Assembly: GCA_031763025.1 (NCBI GenBank)
Contig: JASSKH010000005.1
Location: forward strand, 11,364,528 to 11,428,527
Origin: Macrocystis pyrifera
Lineage: Eukaryota > Sar > Phaeophyceae > Laminariales > Laminariaceae
Direction of reading: 5' to 3'
Length of the DNA stretch: 64,000 nucleotides
Position numbers and translations under genes: made by a program. Position 1 is the first letter of the stretch. Each line of letters begins with the position of its first letter. The notes under the pieces were generated by a model that saw nothing but the letters and a program-made list of their open reading frames with translations, was not told where the DNA came from and ran no database searches. Shown here piece by piece: positions 38,301 to 60,999 of the stretch.

Positions 38301-41300
38301 CTCCAGTAACGTCCTAGGAAAAAACCCATCCGATATTTCTCCTGCCCTTCAAAGTAGTAGCAGTAGGCCTTACGTGTATGGGTACGTCGTGGTGCGTGGT
38401 GTGTGGTCTGTACACGCCATAGGGGGAACATTTTACACACTCAATCCGTACCAGTGAGCTTGGTTCCCGATAGGTCGAGGGTCTCCAGGAATTGAAGGTT
38501 TCCGATGGAGGCAGAGAGCGAACCTGATCGGGGGTACAGGGACAAGGGTCAGGGTTGGCAACGACGCCGTGATCGAGAGAGTGAGATATCCGCACAACAA
38601 CGCGTATGCAGTGGCGCGCGACGCCGTTAACAGTGGAGTGGGTCCCAGCAAGGCAAAGCAATGCCCCCCCCGGGGGGTAACTCCGCTTCCTTTGACCTAT
38701 TGCACGTAATCAGGCATTTCAAAACACGATGAAAAGCTAAAAATGCATGCCAGGTATACATAAGTAGTTTATTTATGTACTGCATAGCCGTTCGAGACAT
38801 TCAGCCGTACTTTTCTACATCCATCCGAGGATGACGATAGCCTACCAACCAGCTCTTCCATTAGAAAGAGCCCCGTACCAAACTTTAAGGGGAAGGAGTT
38901 GTAGAGGAGAGGTATGTACGAGGGGGGGGGGATGGGCCACATGACAAAATTGAGGTAATTTGTTTGAAGGCCACTTGTTTGAGACGCGATATCGGACGCG
39001 TTATCGTTATCACATTAACTCATGTTCAAAATATTGAGTTCGTGGTCGAAGGACAGGCTCCAAAAATCTGGAGCGGAAGACTACGCCAGGGAAAAGCTGT
39101 AGTGGAATAAAACAATACAACAAAACAGTCAGATACTCATAATAAGTGAAATACACCGTGTACGCCTCAAACAGGAAAAAAGTTAAATCCTTGCACGAAT
39201 TGCAACCTAGTCCAATGGGGCCACAGACGAAAAAGCACAGCGAAATGAAAAATAGAATGCTGACATATGGTGGCAACGAAAGGAGGCGAGGGCCCGGGTT
39301 GGGTTCGCTCTGATTACTGTCGTGTATAAGGCAACCAACACGTGGGTCAAGAAAACGGCAACACGACGCCCTGGCGACGAAGGGGGGCGTAAATAGAGAA
39401 GAGGGGGGGCGTGTTTTTTTTCGGCACACTATATCGACTGCGGCGACACCAGCTTTCGTTCAACATGCCGTCACGATTGATAAATCACGGCGAAAGCCCT
39501 CGTGAGATACCATAAAAACGTTGCGGAATCCAGAGCGAAAAGGTGACACACGCCGGACAGATAGATCATCTACAGATAGATCATCTACTGTAACAGTAGA
39601 TCCTAACCTGCCGTTATCATATGCTGTGCAGGACCTGTACCGTAAATATCTGAACCCAGGAAACGTGTCTTATAGATCGTGAAAGTTTTACCGCTCCCAC
39701 CCTAAACCAACATGAGCTAGATCATTCCGATCAAGATGATCTACCCGCCCTGAACAACCTATTGTAGATCATGAGGTGGGAAGCGAGGACTTCTCTTACG
39801 GGGTGAGATGTTTTCGAGGCGGATCGCATATTTTCGGGGGGCAAGAGCGACGCGTGAAGAAGCCGGAGAGAGCAGGCGGCAAGGGAACGTCGTGCGTGCA
39901 TGCGGCAGATAAAGGTCGGTGTGACATATGGCGAATAGCTACGTCAAGTGTGGGCTCGGTCGCCGTACATGCCAGAAAAAGAGTTACGTACGAAGATCAT
40001 TTTCAGCGGTAGGTGTATGAATGTATGTCCCCACAAACTTTAGAGATAAGGTAGTCTTTTAGCTCCAACGAAAGGAGGGGGCCTCATTGTTTAGGAAGAA
40101 AATATGCTGCGCACGACACGCTTCGCCAACCACCGACCGTACATACAGGCGAAAGTTGCTTTTTAGTTGTGGGAACGAGAGCGAGAGGGGAAGGACGGCT
40201 ATACTCATACTCGTACAGCATACGCGTACTCTCACCAGCGACGTGGTTGTCCTTGAGGTCGAGGTCGACCAAGCAGTCCAGGGTGGTCACATCCTCCTCC
40301 AGCAAATCGCCTACCGATCCCCCGGCCAAAACAGAATCGGAGGGCAGGTACGGCACACGCTAGGTAATTGCCTTTCTTCTTTTGGGGGATGTTTATTTAG
40401 TTTATGAGTGATCAACGTTGACGCTCATGCTGCACATTGTCCGATGGCAAACGCAGCAACAATGAAAAACAACATACATAGCCCCCAGTGCGCTTCACTC
40501 CAAAACAATATTATCACTCGCGAGAAGACGTGGTTTCTGGTCCCTGTTCGAAACTCAAACCCGCAGCACGGACGGCAGCCATCAACACGCGCTAAACATG
40601 CTTAAACATGCGACATCGTCCCACGTGAACTAAATCTAAGATTCTCGCACCATCTGAGGCTCTTGCGCCTCCCTGGAGTCACTAACAGCTCTCTCAGGGG
40701 ACTACGCGTATGGTCCTGCCCATCCAGCGAGCTCCAACCCAATAGGCCATGCGGGCGGCATTCTACGCCGTGAAACTTCTTATGTTGTTCGAGAACCAGC
40801 GATCCAGCAGCATCGCAGACGTTCAGGGCTAAGGGTGTGGCCCTACATATAGATGCCTCGCCGACGATTGTCAGTACTCTCTCTACGCTAAACATCTAAG
40901 ACCTCTATCATCCAAGCCGACTCTTATAAACAGCGCTGCCGAAGACTCTGCATTTCCCAAAATCCAATCACAACACAACTTACGCCCCAGACACAACGAA
41001 TACCCATCGGTTACATGTACATGGCACCAGCAGGGAACTCCCCAGCCTGCCTACTTCCACCCACCGGAAAGGCCGTTCATCGGCAGCTTAATCGCCGTTA
41101 CCCGCTCGTTCCTCCCAGCCTCGTCGTCCTCGTACCGCGTGCAAACCCCGTGCCAGCTACTCATGACCATGCGCGTGCCCCACCCGGCCGAGTGTGTCCA
41201 CTCCGAGCGCGCCGTGGAATTGCTGGTGACGGAGGAGGGCGACCACTGTCGAAACAGCTTGAGCAGCATGGCCCGGTCGTTCCGCCTGTTCTTCTTTGTC

Positions 41301-41530
41301 ACTAGGCGGGAAGCATCGGACTCGTTGGCGACACACAGCCGTGGCGGTGGTTCGTCCCCACAGTAGTTGTGCGGAGTCGGCTGTGTGGAACCTTTTTTTT
41401 TGTTTTTGTTTTTATATTCGTTTGTTTGTGGTATCATCGTTAAGATATGTACGGGCGGCGTGAGAGGGTCAGGGAGGGGGGGCGATCGAGGCGAGGCGTA
41501 AGTCAGGATTATAGCAAGTTTAAGTCGCAA
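29309..41530 (-). CDS. LRR receptor-like gene with single-repeat exons (whole gene model, 3' end not found)
   Basis: An LRR N-cap exon (ending at 41065) is followed by at least twelve small exons, each one LRR of the plant-like type GxIPxxLGxLxxLxxLxLxxNxLxG. Ten are exactly 72 nt (24 residues) as aligned, two are 75 nt. Every junction splits the same Gly codon (G|GN, phase 1), so any exon can be lost, gained or swapped without changing frame. This layout is reported for brown-algal LRR and TPR immune-receptor candidates. No transmembrane segment, kinase or GTPase exon could be tied to the 3' side before the window becomes repeat-rich near 28 kb. The 5' start is also uncertain. The gene follows the kinase gene on the same strand, so a single long transcript cannot be excluded. 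Confidence 0.75.
29733..29804 (-). CDS. LRR exon 11 (72 nt)
   Basis: Encodes GEVPKELGQLIRLTRLSL then GSCGLIG. Acceptor cccag, donor GTGAGG, phase 1-1. Confidence 0.86.
30060..30260. repeat. Dispersed repeat, copy 2
   Basis: Second copy of the 22985-23160 repeat, with cccttgtagagacattgaac, ggtgttgaaaccctctcagt, gttcgacgtctctaca and ttcacgtccgcattgtgca. It lies in the LRR gene between exons 10 and 11. Confidence 0.7.
30937..31008 (-). CDS. LRR exon 10 (72 nt)
   Basis: Encodes GGIPPWIASMTSLEEMDL then SAMQLGG. Acceptor ctcag, donor GTGAGG, phase 1-1. The consensus Asn of the ladder is replaced. Confidence 0.85.
31247..31321 (-). CDS. LRR exon 9 (75 nt)
   Basis: Encodes GCIPHELVEFEHLTTLIL then YRNFGITG. 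Acceptor ggcag, donor GTGAGT, phase 1-1. It has one extra residue after the consensus Asn. Confidence 0.83.
31738..31815. repeat. C-rich hexamer minisatellite
   Basis: ccctgcccctgcccctgccc-type repeat grading into aaccctgatccc. It is intronic between the LRR exons at 32.6 and 31.3 kb. Confidence 0.85.
32633..32704 (-). CDS. LRR exon 8 (72 nt)
   Basis: Encodes GKILAVSGSWPALRILDM then SDNKLEG. Acceptor gacag, donor GTACGT, phase 1-1. The usual IPxxL start is replaced by ILAVSG, but the LxxLxLxxNxLxG core is intact. Confidence 0.85.
33419..33490 (-). CDS. LRR exon 7 (72 nt)
   Basis: Encodes GEIPAVLAKLGRLEEMNV then GGNNLTG. Acceptor tgaag, donor GTGAGT, phase 1-1. Confidence 0.87.
34066..34131 (-). 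pseudogene. Possible decayed LRR exon
   Basis: Minus-strand text after an AG reads SEIPTKLGSSSV, close to the start of an LRR unit. It lacks the LxxLxL core and a usable donor at the expected place. Similar tcccagtgac strings recur near 34325 and 34575. It could equally be chance. Confidence 0.3.
35098..35169 (-). CDS. LRR exon 6, canonical acceptor lost
   Basis: Encodes GRIPTEFERLEALQVLRL then GHNRLTG with donor GTGAGA. The 72-nt boundary is preceded by caa instead of cag. The only AG overlaps the exon by one base and would give a 71-nt, frame-changing exon. The exon may be skipped; because it is symmetric, skipping keeps the frame. Confidence 0.65.
35596..35667 (-). CDS. LRR exon 5 with shifted donor
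   Basis: Encodes GDIPETLGNLVCLETLDL then SNCDLSG after acceptor cgcag. At the position where a 72-nt exon should stop there is no GT. GTGGGT three bases earlier gives a 69-nt in-frame exon, and GTAAGC one base later gives a 73-nt frame-changing exon. The LRR consensus is fully kept. Confidence 0.75.
35760..35782. repeat. G homopolymer, 23 bases
   Basis: An uninterrupted G run in the intron upstream of LRR exon 5. Confidence 0.9.
36506..36577 (-). CDS. LRR exon 4 (72 nt), duplicated partner of exon 3
   Basis: Encodes GIIPRELGGLVALTVLDL then HQTSLHG. Acceptor gacag, donor GTACGT, phase 1-1. Confidence 0.88.
36879..36950 (-). CDS. LRR exon 3 (72 nt), duplicated partner of exon 4
   Basis: Encodes GTIPRELCGLLALTVLNL then HQTSLHG. 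Acceptor gacag, donor GTACGT. It is nearly identical to the next exon, and flanking intron sequence is duplicated with it. Confidence 0.88.
37661..37790. repeat. CACTCACC minisatellite
   Basis: Two copies of tttagggattgcttcaca (about 37663 and 37718) each lead into a run of cactcaccc/catccactc words. It is intronic in the LRR gene. Confidence 0.85.
38452..38523 (-). CDS. LRR exon 2 (72 nt)
   Basis: Encodes GSLSASIGNLQFLETLDL then SGTKLTG. Acceptor atcag, donor GTACGG, phase 1-1. Confidence 0.85.
39557..39780. repeat. SINE-like GATC-rich repeat, copy 3
   Basis: Contains cagatagatcatctac twice, tatgctgtgcaggacctgta, ctgaacccaggaaac and a terminal gtagatcatgaggtggg. It is intronic in the LRR gene, between the exons at 40.3 and 38.5 kb. 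Confidence 0.65.
40236..40310 (-). CDS. LRR exon 1 (75 nt)
   Basis: Encodes GDLLEEDVTTLDCLVDLDLK followed by DNHVAG. Acceptor gtag, donor GTGAGA, phase 1-1. One residue longer than the standard 24-residue unit. Confidence 0.75.
41065..41530 (-). CDS. LRR N-terminal cap exon
   Basis: The open frame runs from ATG 41530; an internal acceptor (ccacacag, exon from 41380) is an alternative start of the exon. The informative part reads NDRAMLLKLFRQW, then W..SAGWGT, SSWHGVCTRY and GRNERVTAIKLPMNGLSG. This is the usual N-cap preceding LRRs in receptor-like proteins: a DrxxLlxLf helix, a WxGV strand, then RVxxLxLxxNxLxG. The exon ends in phase 1 with donor GTGGGT, exactly the phase the LRR exons need. 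If the upstream ATG is used, the first residues (MRLKLAIILTYA) are only weakly signal-like. Confidence 0.65.
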
Positions 41531-41957
41531 ATGGTAGGTCCAAAACGGTCAGAAGAACTACTCGCCGAGAAACCGGTGACGCCCGCGATGCTCAGCGCGT
41601 GTGCTCTTGCCTAAAATCAAGCAAAACCTCGACAGCGGTGGTGCTGTGATCAAAAGCAAAACGGAGCGCATCGGTTCTGAATCTATACGCCGCCGAAGAG
41701 TATCGAAACAACTATTCCCACGGTTTGGACTGAAAAAACGTCCGCCCTCACATGTTTGCACCACCCTTTTCAATATCTCTACCTAAAAGCTGCAAGCCAC
41801 GACGACGCCATCGGTATACAACTGTTATGGACTTGTGGCAAATGCTCGTCCAGAGAGCCCGTAAAACCAACGTTAACCAAGCCGGCGAAAAACACAGAAA
41901 TACACAAACACTACATAAACAACCCGCCTCTTCCACATACACAAATATCTCACTCGC

Positions 41958-55430
<13,473 letters not shown>

Positions 55431-56310
55431 GGCTAGAAGAGCTGCCTACCGTAAGTACTTCGCTCAAGGTGTGCGCGTGATTCCTCAATGGTTTTTACCT
55501 CTGCTGGGTCGCAGCAGGCTCTTCACCCTTCCCCCTCCGCCTATTAATATTAAAATTAGTTCTTCTGTGTTGTCAAATCGGAAGGAGAGCGAGATGTCCC
55601 ACCGACGCAGACAACAACAAAGCACAACAGCAGGCAACAGATAACAGACAAAGAGAACCGGCGAGTCCCACAAGCAGCAACACAGGCAGCCCTACGAATA
55701 TGTGCAGAGGGCAGACAGGGGAGGCGGAGGCGAGGGGCGAACGCGAGACAGCGAGAGCCGACAGAGGGAGAGGCGAGAGCGGAGAGCAGGGAGAGGAGGA
55801 GATATGACAGTCAAAATATGAGATTAATGGGATGTGGAGTGCGACTTGATAAACTTTCTATTATAGAAGTTTTTTTTTGTGGCAAGGCGTTGGCGAGCAA
55901 CGGGCGTACATGTATATATATATATATATACTCTGGTATACATAATCACCTGAACCGATCCTATTTCGCACGTGTCTCCTTGCCCCGGAGAAACTGGTTC
56001 TTGTCACGCCGAGAGTTTGCACACGTTTAAACCCGTCTACCGCACTCACTCGTATACTCGTATAACATACGAAAGCCCTACTGAGAATACACATAAGACA
56101 TATATGAATACGTACGTACCTAAATTTTTTCACCGGGAAGAAGCGGCATGCGTGTGATTACCATGTATATATGTGGGAAAAATACGAAAAAAAGAACCAC
56201 CTCATTAAATTTCTTGTTTTTTTTTTTTTTTTTTTCCCGTTTTTTCTCCACCCCGCTGCGATAGTTTTTCACGACAGATATCGTATCACACTATTAATAC
56301 TGAACAATTG

Positions 56311-56633
56311 TGAGGCCGTTTCCTGTGCGGTTCGATTTTCAAGCTTCAGATTTTGATCCGATGGCATTTTCAGATATGAACTTGGCAAATCGAAAGGGTC
56401 TTCCTATGCGGAAAAATCAGATTTATTGTGCGTGTAGAGATTCCAGCAAACGCCGAGACCAACTGCTGTTATTGTGGTTTGGCGGCGCGAAGAGACGCGC
56501 TGGGTGCGCTGCCCTGCGCGTAGGACCCAAGCGTCCGAGCTCACGCTTACTGCCTCTGGTCTAGCGGCGAAGAGACGTGGCGAGTGCGCTAGAGTCAACC
56601 TGTCTTGGTATTTTGGGTTTCATTCTGTGACTG

Positions 56634-56671
<38 letters not shown>

Positions 56672-57107
56672 ACAGCAGTGTAGTCTACGAGTACGTCTCC
56701 GTGGGAGAGGCGCGTGCCGAGTGCGCTTCTCTTGGTCTCTAGGCCCGACCCCGCGCCAGCCGACTCTAGTCTGGCCACGGAGGGACGCGCCGTCCGCGCG
56801 TCGGTCGCGAAGCAACGTCGCTATACAGCTGTATGACCGTCCAACTCATCGATCGTTCTGCTGCTGTTTGCTGTCGTGGATAACATCTTGAATCTAGAGA
56901 GCATGCCATTTTTCGATTTGAAAATCTGATGACGCAGGTCGTTGGATTTTGGGCCAAAATCCGACGACTTGGGTAATCGGATTCTCAAATCGAAAAATTT
57001 CCGGTCGGATTTTGCATATTTGGACTGCATAAGCAGGGTCATTTGTTTTTGAAATCGAAAAATACAAATCTGAAGCTCGGAATCGAACCGCATAGGAAAC
57101 AGCCTGA
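56311..57107. mobile_element. Foldback DNA element, ~800 bp, with CTG tract
   Basis: The left end tgaggccgtttcctgtgcgg and the right end (minus) tcaggctgtttcctatgcgg begin inverted arms that match over roughly 50 bp and more weakly beyond. The inside holds repeated gaagagacg-type blocks and a 12-unit CTG run. There is no transposase, so it would be non-autonomous. Confidence 0.7.
56635..56670. repeat. (CTG)12 microsatellite
   Basis: An uninterrupted run of CTG/GCT triplets, inside the foldback element at 56.3-57.1 kb. Confidence 0.95.
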
Positions 57108-57109
57108 CA

Positions 57110-58365
57110 ACATGTCATACTCGTTGAAGACGTAAGAAAATGCTTCATTTTCCTTGTTTTACTTCCTTTCTTGACACCAGGTACATATTGTCTTCGGGAC
57201 ATAATTTATTTCGTCTAAATACTATTGTAATCCAACTAATATATATAGACTTCGTATATATACGATTAATATTAATAATAGTGGTGGATGTCTGTTTGTC
57301 TTCGTGCCAGGTGGTCGCGAAAGAGGCTCCAAAACTCCAAGCTGGGGTAAGAACAAATATAGGATTGGTGTGTCTGGCCTCGAACGAATGAATGGTTGTT
57401 GTGGTAGAGTCCTGGCTTTCTAATTTTCAAACTTCAGTTCAGCTCCTACCACAAGCGTACGTACATGTGTATATGATACAACAGTAGTAGTAGTTGGATT
57501 ACTTTTTGTCGGAAAATTCTAGTCACCCCTCTCATTAACGTGTCGGGTTTCGGCGGAAAAAAAAACTTACTACGAGTATTATTCCTAAGACGGCAAAATC
57601 AAAGGAAATGCATGCTCGCGGGTACTTAAGGCTGAACAAACGTTTAATAGACATCCCAGGATCCAAACGCAAGCTCAAAGTCCAATTGTGGCTGCTGGGC
57701 GGCTGGGGAAGCGGGGGAAAATAAAAAGGGCAAATGCCAAAATCAGGCATTCTATACCTGATGCGTTTGAGCCAAAATCAGGTACATTCTAAAACCAAGC
57801 AAAAACGCGCGCCACGAGCGGCGTGATGTCCATGACAATCCGGTAAAAAAGCAATGCGCCTAAAGCACTGAGCGTGCCACATGGCTTCCAAAATCTGAAT
57901 TATGTAGTTTTCTTCGGGGTGTAGGTACCACGGGCTCCACTTGGACCTGCAGAGAGTCACTATTAATATGCTTCGTTTGTTTCGCCACGGCGGGAGCGCC
58001 AAGAGTATTTACTCTGGCGCCCTCCCCCCGTTGACAGCTTTGAAGCTTCCAGACCGTCCTCGCGGAACCGCCTGCTCGGCACGAAATTCTCTTGCCATAC
58101 CAAACCTGAGATCACCTCGACACGGGGTCGGGCAGACGAAATGCCGTGTGGCCATGGTGCTGTAAAGACTGCTGTCAACATAGAAAACAACAGACAGAGT
58201 AGACACAACAACTAACTGAAGCACATCGCACACTCCAAAGGAGAAAAAGTGAAACCAGCGTACGCGTGTATGCATATATATGTATACACCCTGGACAATT
58301 ACTATTTCAAGGGTCTGTTGTGTCTACAAATGATTCAAGAGGATATGTGCTAATGTGCTAATTGG
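57110..58365. other. No gene recognised
   Basis: AT-rich in its first part. Apart from the foldback-arm relative at 57.73 kb nothing is recognised. Confidence 0.4.
57730..57795. repeat. Relative of the 60.85-kb foldback arm
   Basis: Two copies of gccaaaatcagg within 50 bp around ctatacctgatgcg. Matches one arm of the 60850-60990 element. Confidence 0.5.
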
Positions 58366-58369
58366 ATTT

Positions 58370-58970
58370 GTCTTGACAATTGTTTTTGGTGGCTGTCGAT
58401 TAATTGAAATTGTCAATACAATTGATTTCGGCGATTGCCCACAAATTGAAGTTGGTCAGGCAATTGTTTTCGGCGATTGTCTATGAATTGGAATTGTCCA
58501 GGCAATTGGTTTCGAATACCATCTACTAGTTGGAATTGTGTGAGCAATAGGCTTCGAGTATTGTCTATGAATTGGAATTGTCCAAACAATTGGTTGCGGA
58601 GACTGCCAATTAATTGGAATTATTCACCAAATTGATTTCGGGTGCTATCCAATAATTGGAATTGTCCAGACAATTGATTTCGGGTGCTATCCAATAATTG
58701 GGATTGTCCAGACAATTGATTTCGGGTGTTGTCCACTAACTTAAATTGTTCGGACAATTGATTTCGGGAGCTGTCTATTAATTGGATTTACCTGAACTTT
58801 TGATTCCGGCTGCTGCTTATTAACTGAAATTGTAAGCACAATTGATTTCGGGTGCTGTCAATTAAATGGAATTCTCCAAACGGACTTCGGCTACTGGAAA
58901 GTAGTTGGAAATGCCCGCACAATTCATTTCAGATGCCGCGCAAGAAATCAATTGCTCGATAAATGTCATG
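58370..58970 (+). repeat. 42-bp AATTG-rich tandem array, block A
   Basis: Units of about 42 bp such as gacaattgatttcgggtgct plus atccaataattggaattgtc. Consecutive near-identical units occur at 58631 and 58673. About 14 degenerate units, non-coding. Confidence 0.9.
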
Positions 58971-59234
58971 GCCGTATACCTACAGCAGCAGCAGTAGTTA
59001 TTGTATTATGTTAGACACTCCCCATTGAATTGATACTACTCGTAATATGGCGCAATAAAGGACCTCGCAAATGATTGCGTATTGAGGGAAGTTCCCGATT
59101 GCGTATTGAGGGAAGTTCCCGATCCTGTTGTAGAGGAAATACTAGAATGGCGGTACTGACTGTTGTGTACGGACCAAATCAAATGTAGTTCTACAAGTAG
59201 CTGTCAGCTTTCAAATAACAAAGCCCTCTTAAAC

Positions 59235-59725
59235 TCGATAGTCATGACAATTCCAATTAGTAGATCGCTTCCGAATCCCATTGTCCGGACAATTCCAATC
59301 AATATACGGTATCTCAAAGCAGTTTCCCCGACGAGTCCAATTCACGTAAATCACCCGAAATCAATCGTTCAAGCAATTCCAATTAATAGACAGCATTTGC
59401 CAGCACAATTTCAATTGATAGGCAGTCTCTGAGCTCTTTTGTCTGGACAATTCCAATTATTGAAAAGCACTAAACATCAATTGTTCAGACACTTCCAATT
59501 AATGGACAGTTTCTAAAATCAATTGTCAGGGCAACTTCAATTGATAAGAGTCTCCAAAATTAATTGCCCGGACAATTCAAATTGTTAAACAGTGCCCGAT
59601 ATCAATTGTCCGAATAAATCCAATTGTTAGACAGCATCCAAGATCAATTGTCTAAACAATTTCAATCGCTAGACAGTCTATGACATAACTTGCCTGGACA
59701 ATTCCAATTAATAGACAACTTCGTG
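59235..59725 (-). repeat. 42-bp AATTG-rich tandem array, block B (reverse orientation)
   Basis: The same unit in the opposite orientation (gacaattccaattaatagac, atcaattgtccggacaattc). About 11 degenerate units. Confidence 0.88.
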
Positions 59726-60014
59726 ACTCTGCCGTAGGGGCAATAGCCTATTGATAGGTCTAGTGTCCAAGGCATACGCAGAAAAGGGCGGGACACCTCA
59801 ACGTTGGCTTTGTATTTTATGTCTGCAGGTAGGAAGTTTTGATACCGCTTAGCCCATGTGCTCAGATGTAAGTCATTAAAAAAAACAAAATCACGAAACA
59901 AAGTAATCCGTATGCACTGTTGTTTTTATAAATTTTGAAATACGTCAGCTGTGAGTTCGACTGATTAAATAGTTGATACTCAACTTTGCAAGCTGCGTAG
60001 CACTGTTGTTTTGA

Positions 60015-60595
60015 AATGTACGGGCAATTAATTTAGGAGACTGCCCACCAATGAAGGCATTGTCTGAAGCAGTTTTGGAGATTTCGTATTACTCGAAATT
60101 GTCGGGATAATTGATTTTGTATACCGTCTATTAATTGGAATTGCTCGGACAATTGATTCAGAAAGCAGCCTGCTAATTGAAATTGTCCGGACAATTGATT
60201 TTGGAGACTGTGTATAAATTGGAATTGTCGGGCCAATTGATCTGAGGGACTGTCTATTAATTGGAGTTGTCGGGACAGCACTTTTAGCGTCAGTCTACAA
60301 AATGAAATTGACCGGACAACTTTATCGGCGGGCCGCCTATCAATTGAACTTGTCGGGACAATAGATTCAGGAGACAGTCTGTGAATTGGAATTGGCCGGA
60401 CAATTTATTTAGGAGAAGGTCTATTAATTGGAATTGGCCGGACCATTGATTACGGAGACTACCTATACAGTGAAATTGTCTGGACAATAGGGTCAGGTAG
60501 GGGTCACTTAATAGAAATTGTCTGGATAATAGAGCTCGACGCCTTTCAATTAACTGGAATTAGGGACCACAATAGACAGTCAATTGCAATAGGAA
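60015..60595 (+). repeat. 42-bp AATTG-rich tandem array, block C
   Basis: Units again in the orientation of block A (ctattaattggaattgctcg, gacaattgattcaggaga). About 13 degenerate units. Confidence 0.88.
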
Positions 60596-60849
60596 GCTAG
60601 TAATAGACTACTGGACTATTCTCTGTTGTCCAGGGTGTGATTTTTAGGTTATGATATTATTATAATATGTTATGTATATACGTACTTTTACGTACGACGT
60701 ATACGAGTTCAGAGTTTAAGCGTCAATACTGAAGAATTTCAACCGAGGGAGGGCAGACGCATACGGAGAGAAACACAGTGTACGTATGGCCTCTATGATT
60801 GGTTCAAAGTTGGCCAAAATCAGTTGAAAGCTAGACAGAGTAGAAAAAA

Positions 60850-60990
60850 TCCGGTATACCTCGGCTTTTTCGAGCCAAAATCAGATACGACGATGCCAGC
60901 CTGGCCAATAGTAGGGCTCCAGGGGTGTGTTTTTTGTACTTGTTTTTAGTATGTAACTGATTTTGCCCCAAAAGTGGCCAGGTATACCTG
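60850..60990. mobile_element. Small foldback element with palindromic tips
   Basis: ccggtatacctcggcttttt..gagccaaaatcag on the left is inverted on the right as ctgattttgccccaaaagtg..caggtatacctg. About 140 bp. A related single piece lies at 57730-57795 (gagccaaaatcaggtac). Confidence 0.6.
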
Positions 60991-60999
60991 ACTTTGGCT

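Noticed and set aside
59163-59432. Open frame of 89 codons in the AATTG array
   Set aside because: Its repeated PI/NPI-type peptide simply reflects the 42-bp repeat unit.
58370-60595. CRISPR-like array
   Set aside because: Units are contiguous 42-bp repeats without unique spacers, in a eukaryotic setting, with no cas genes.
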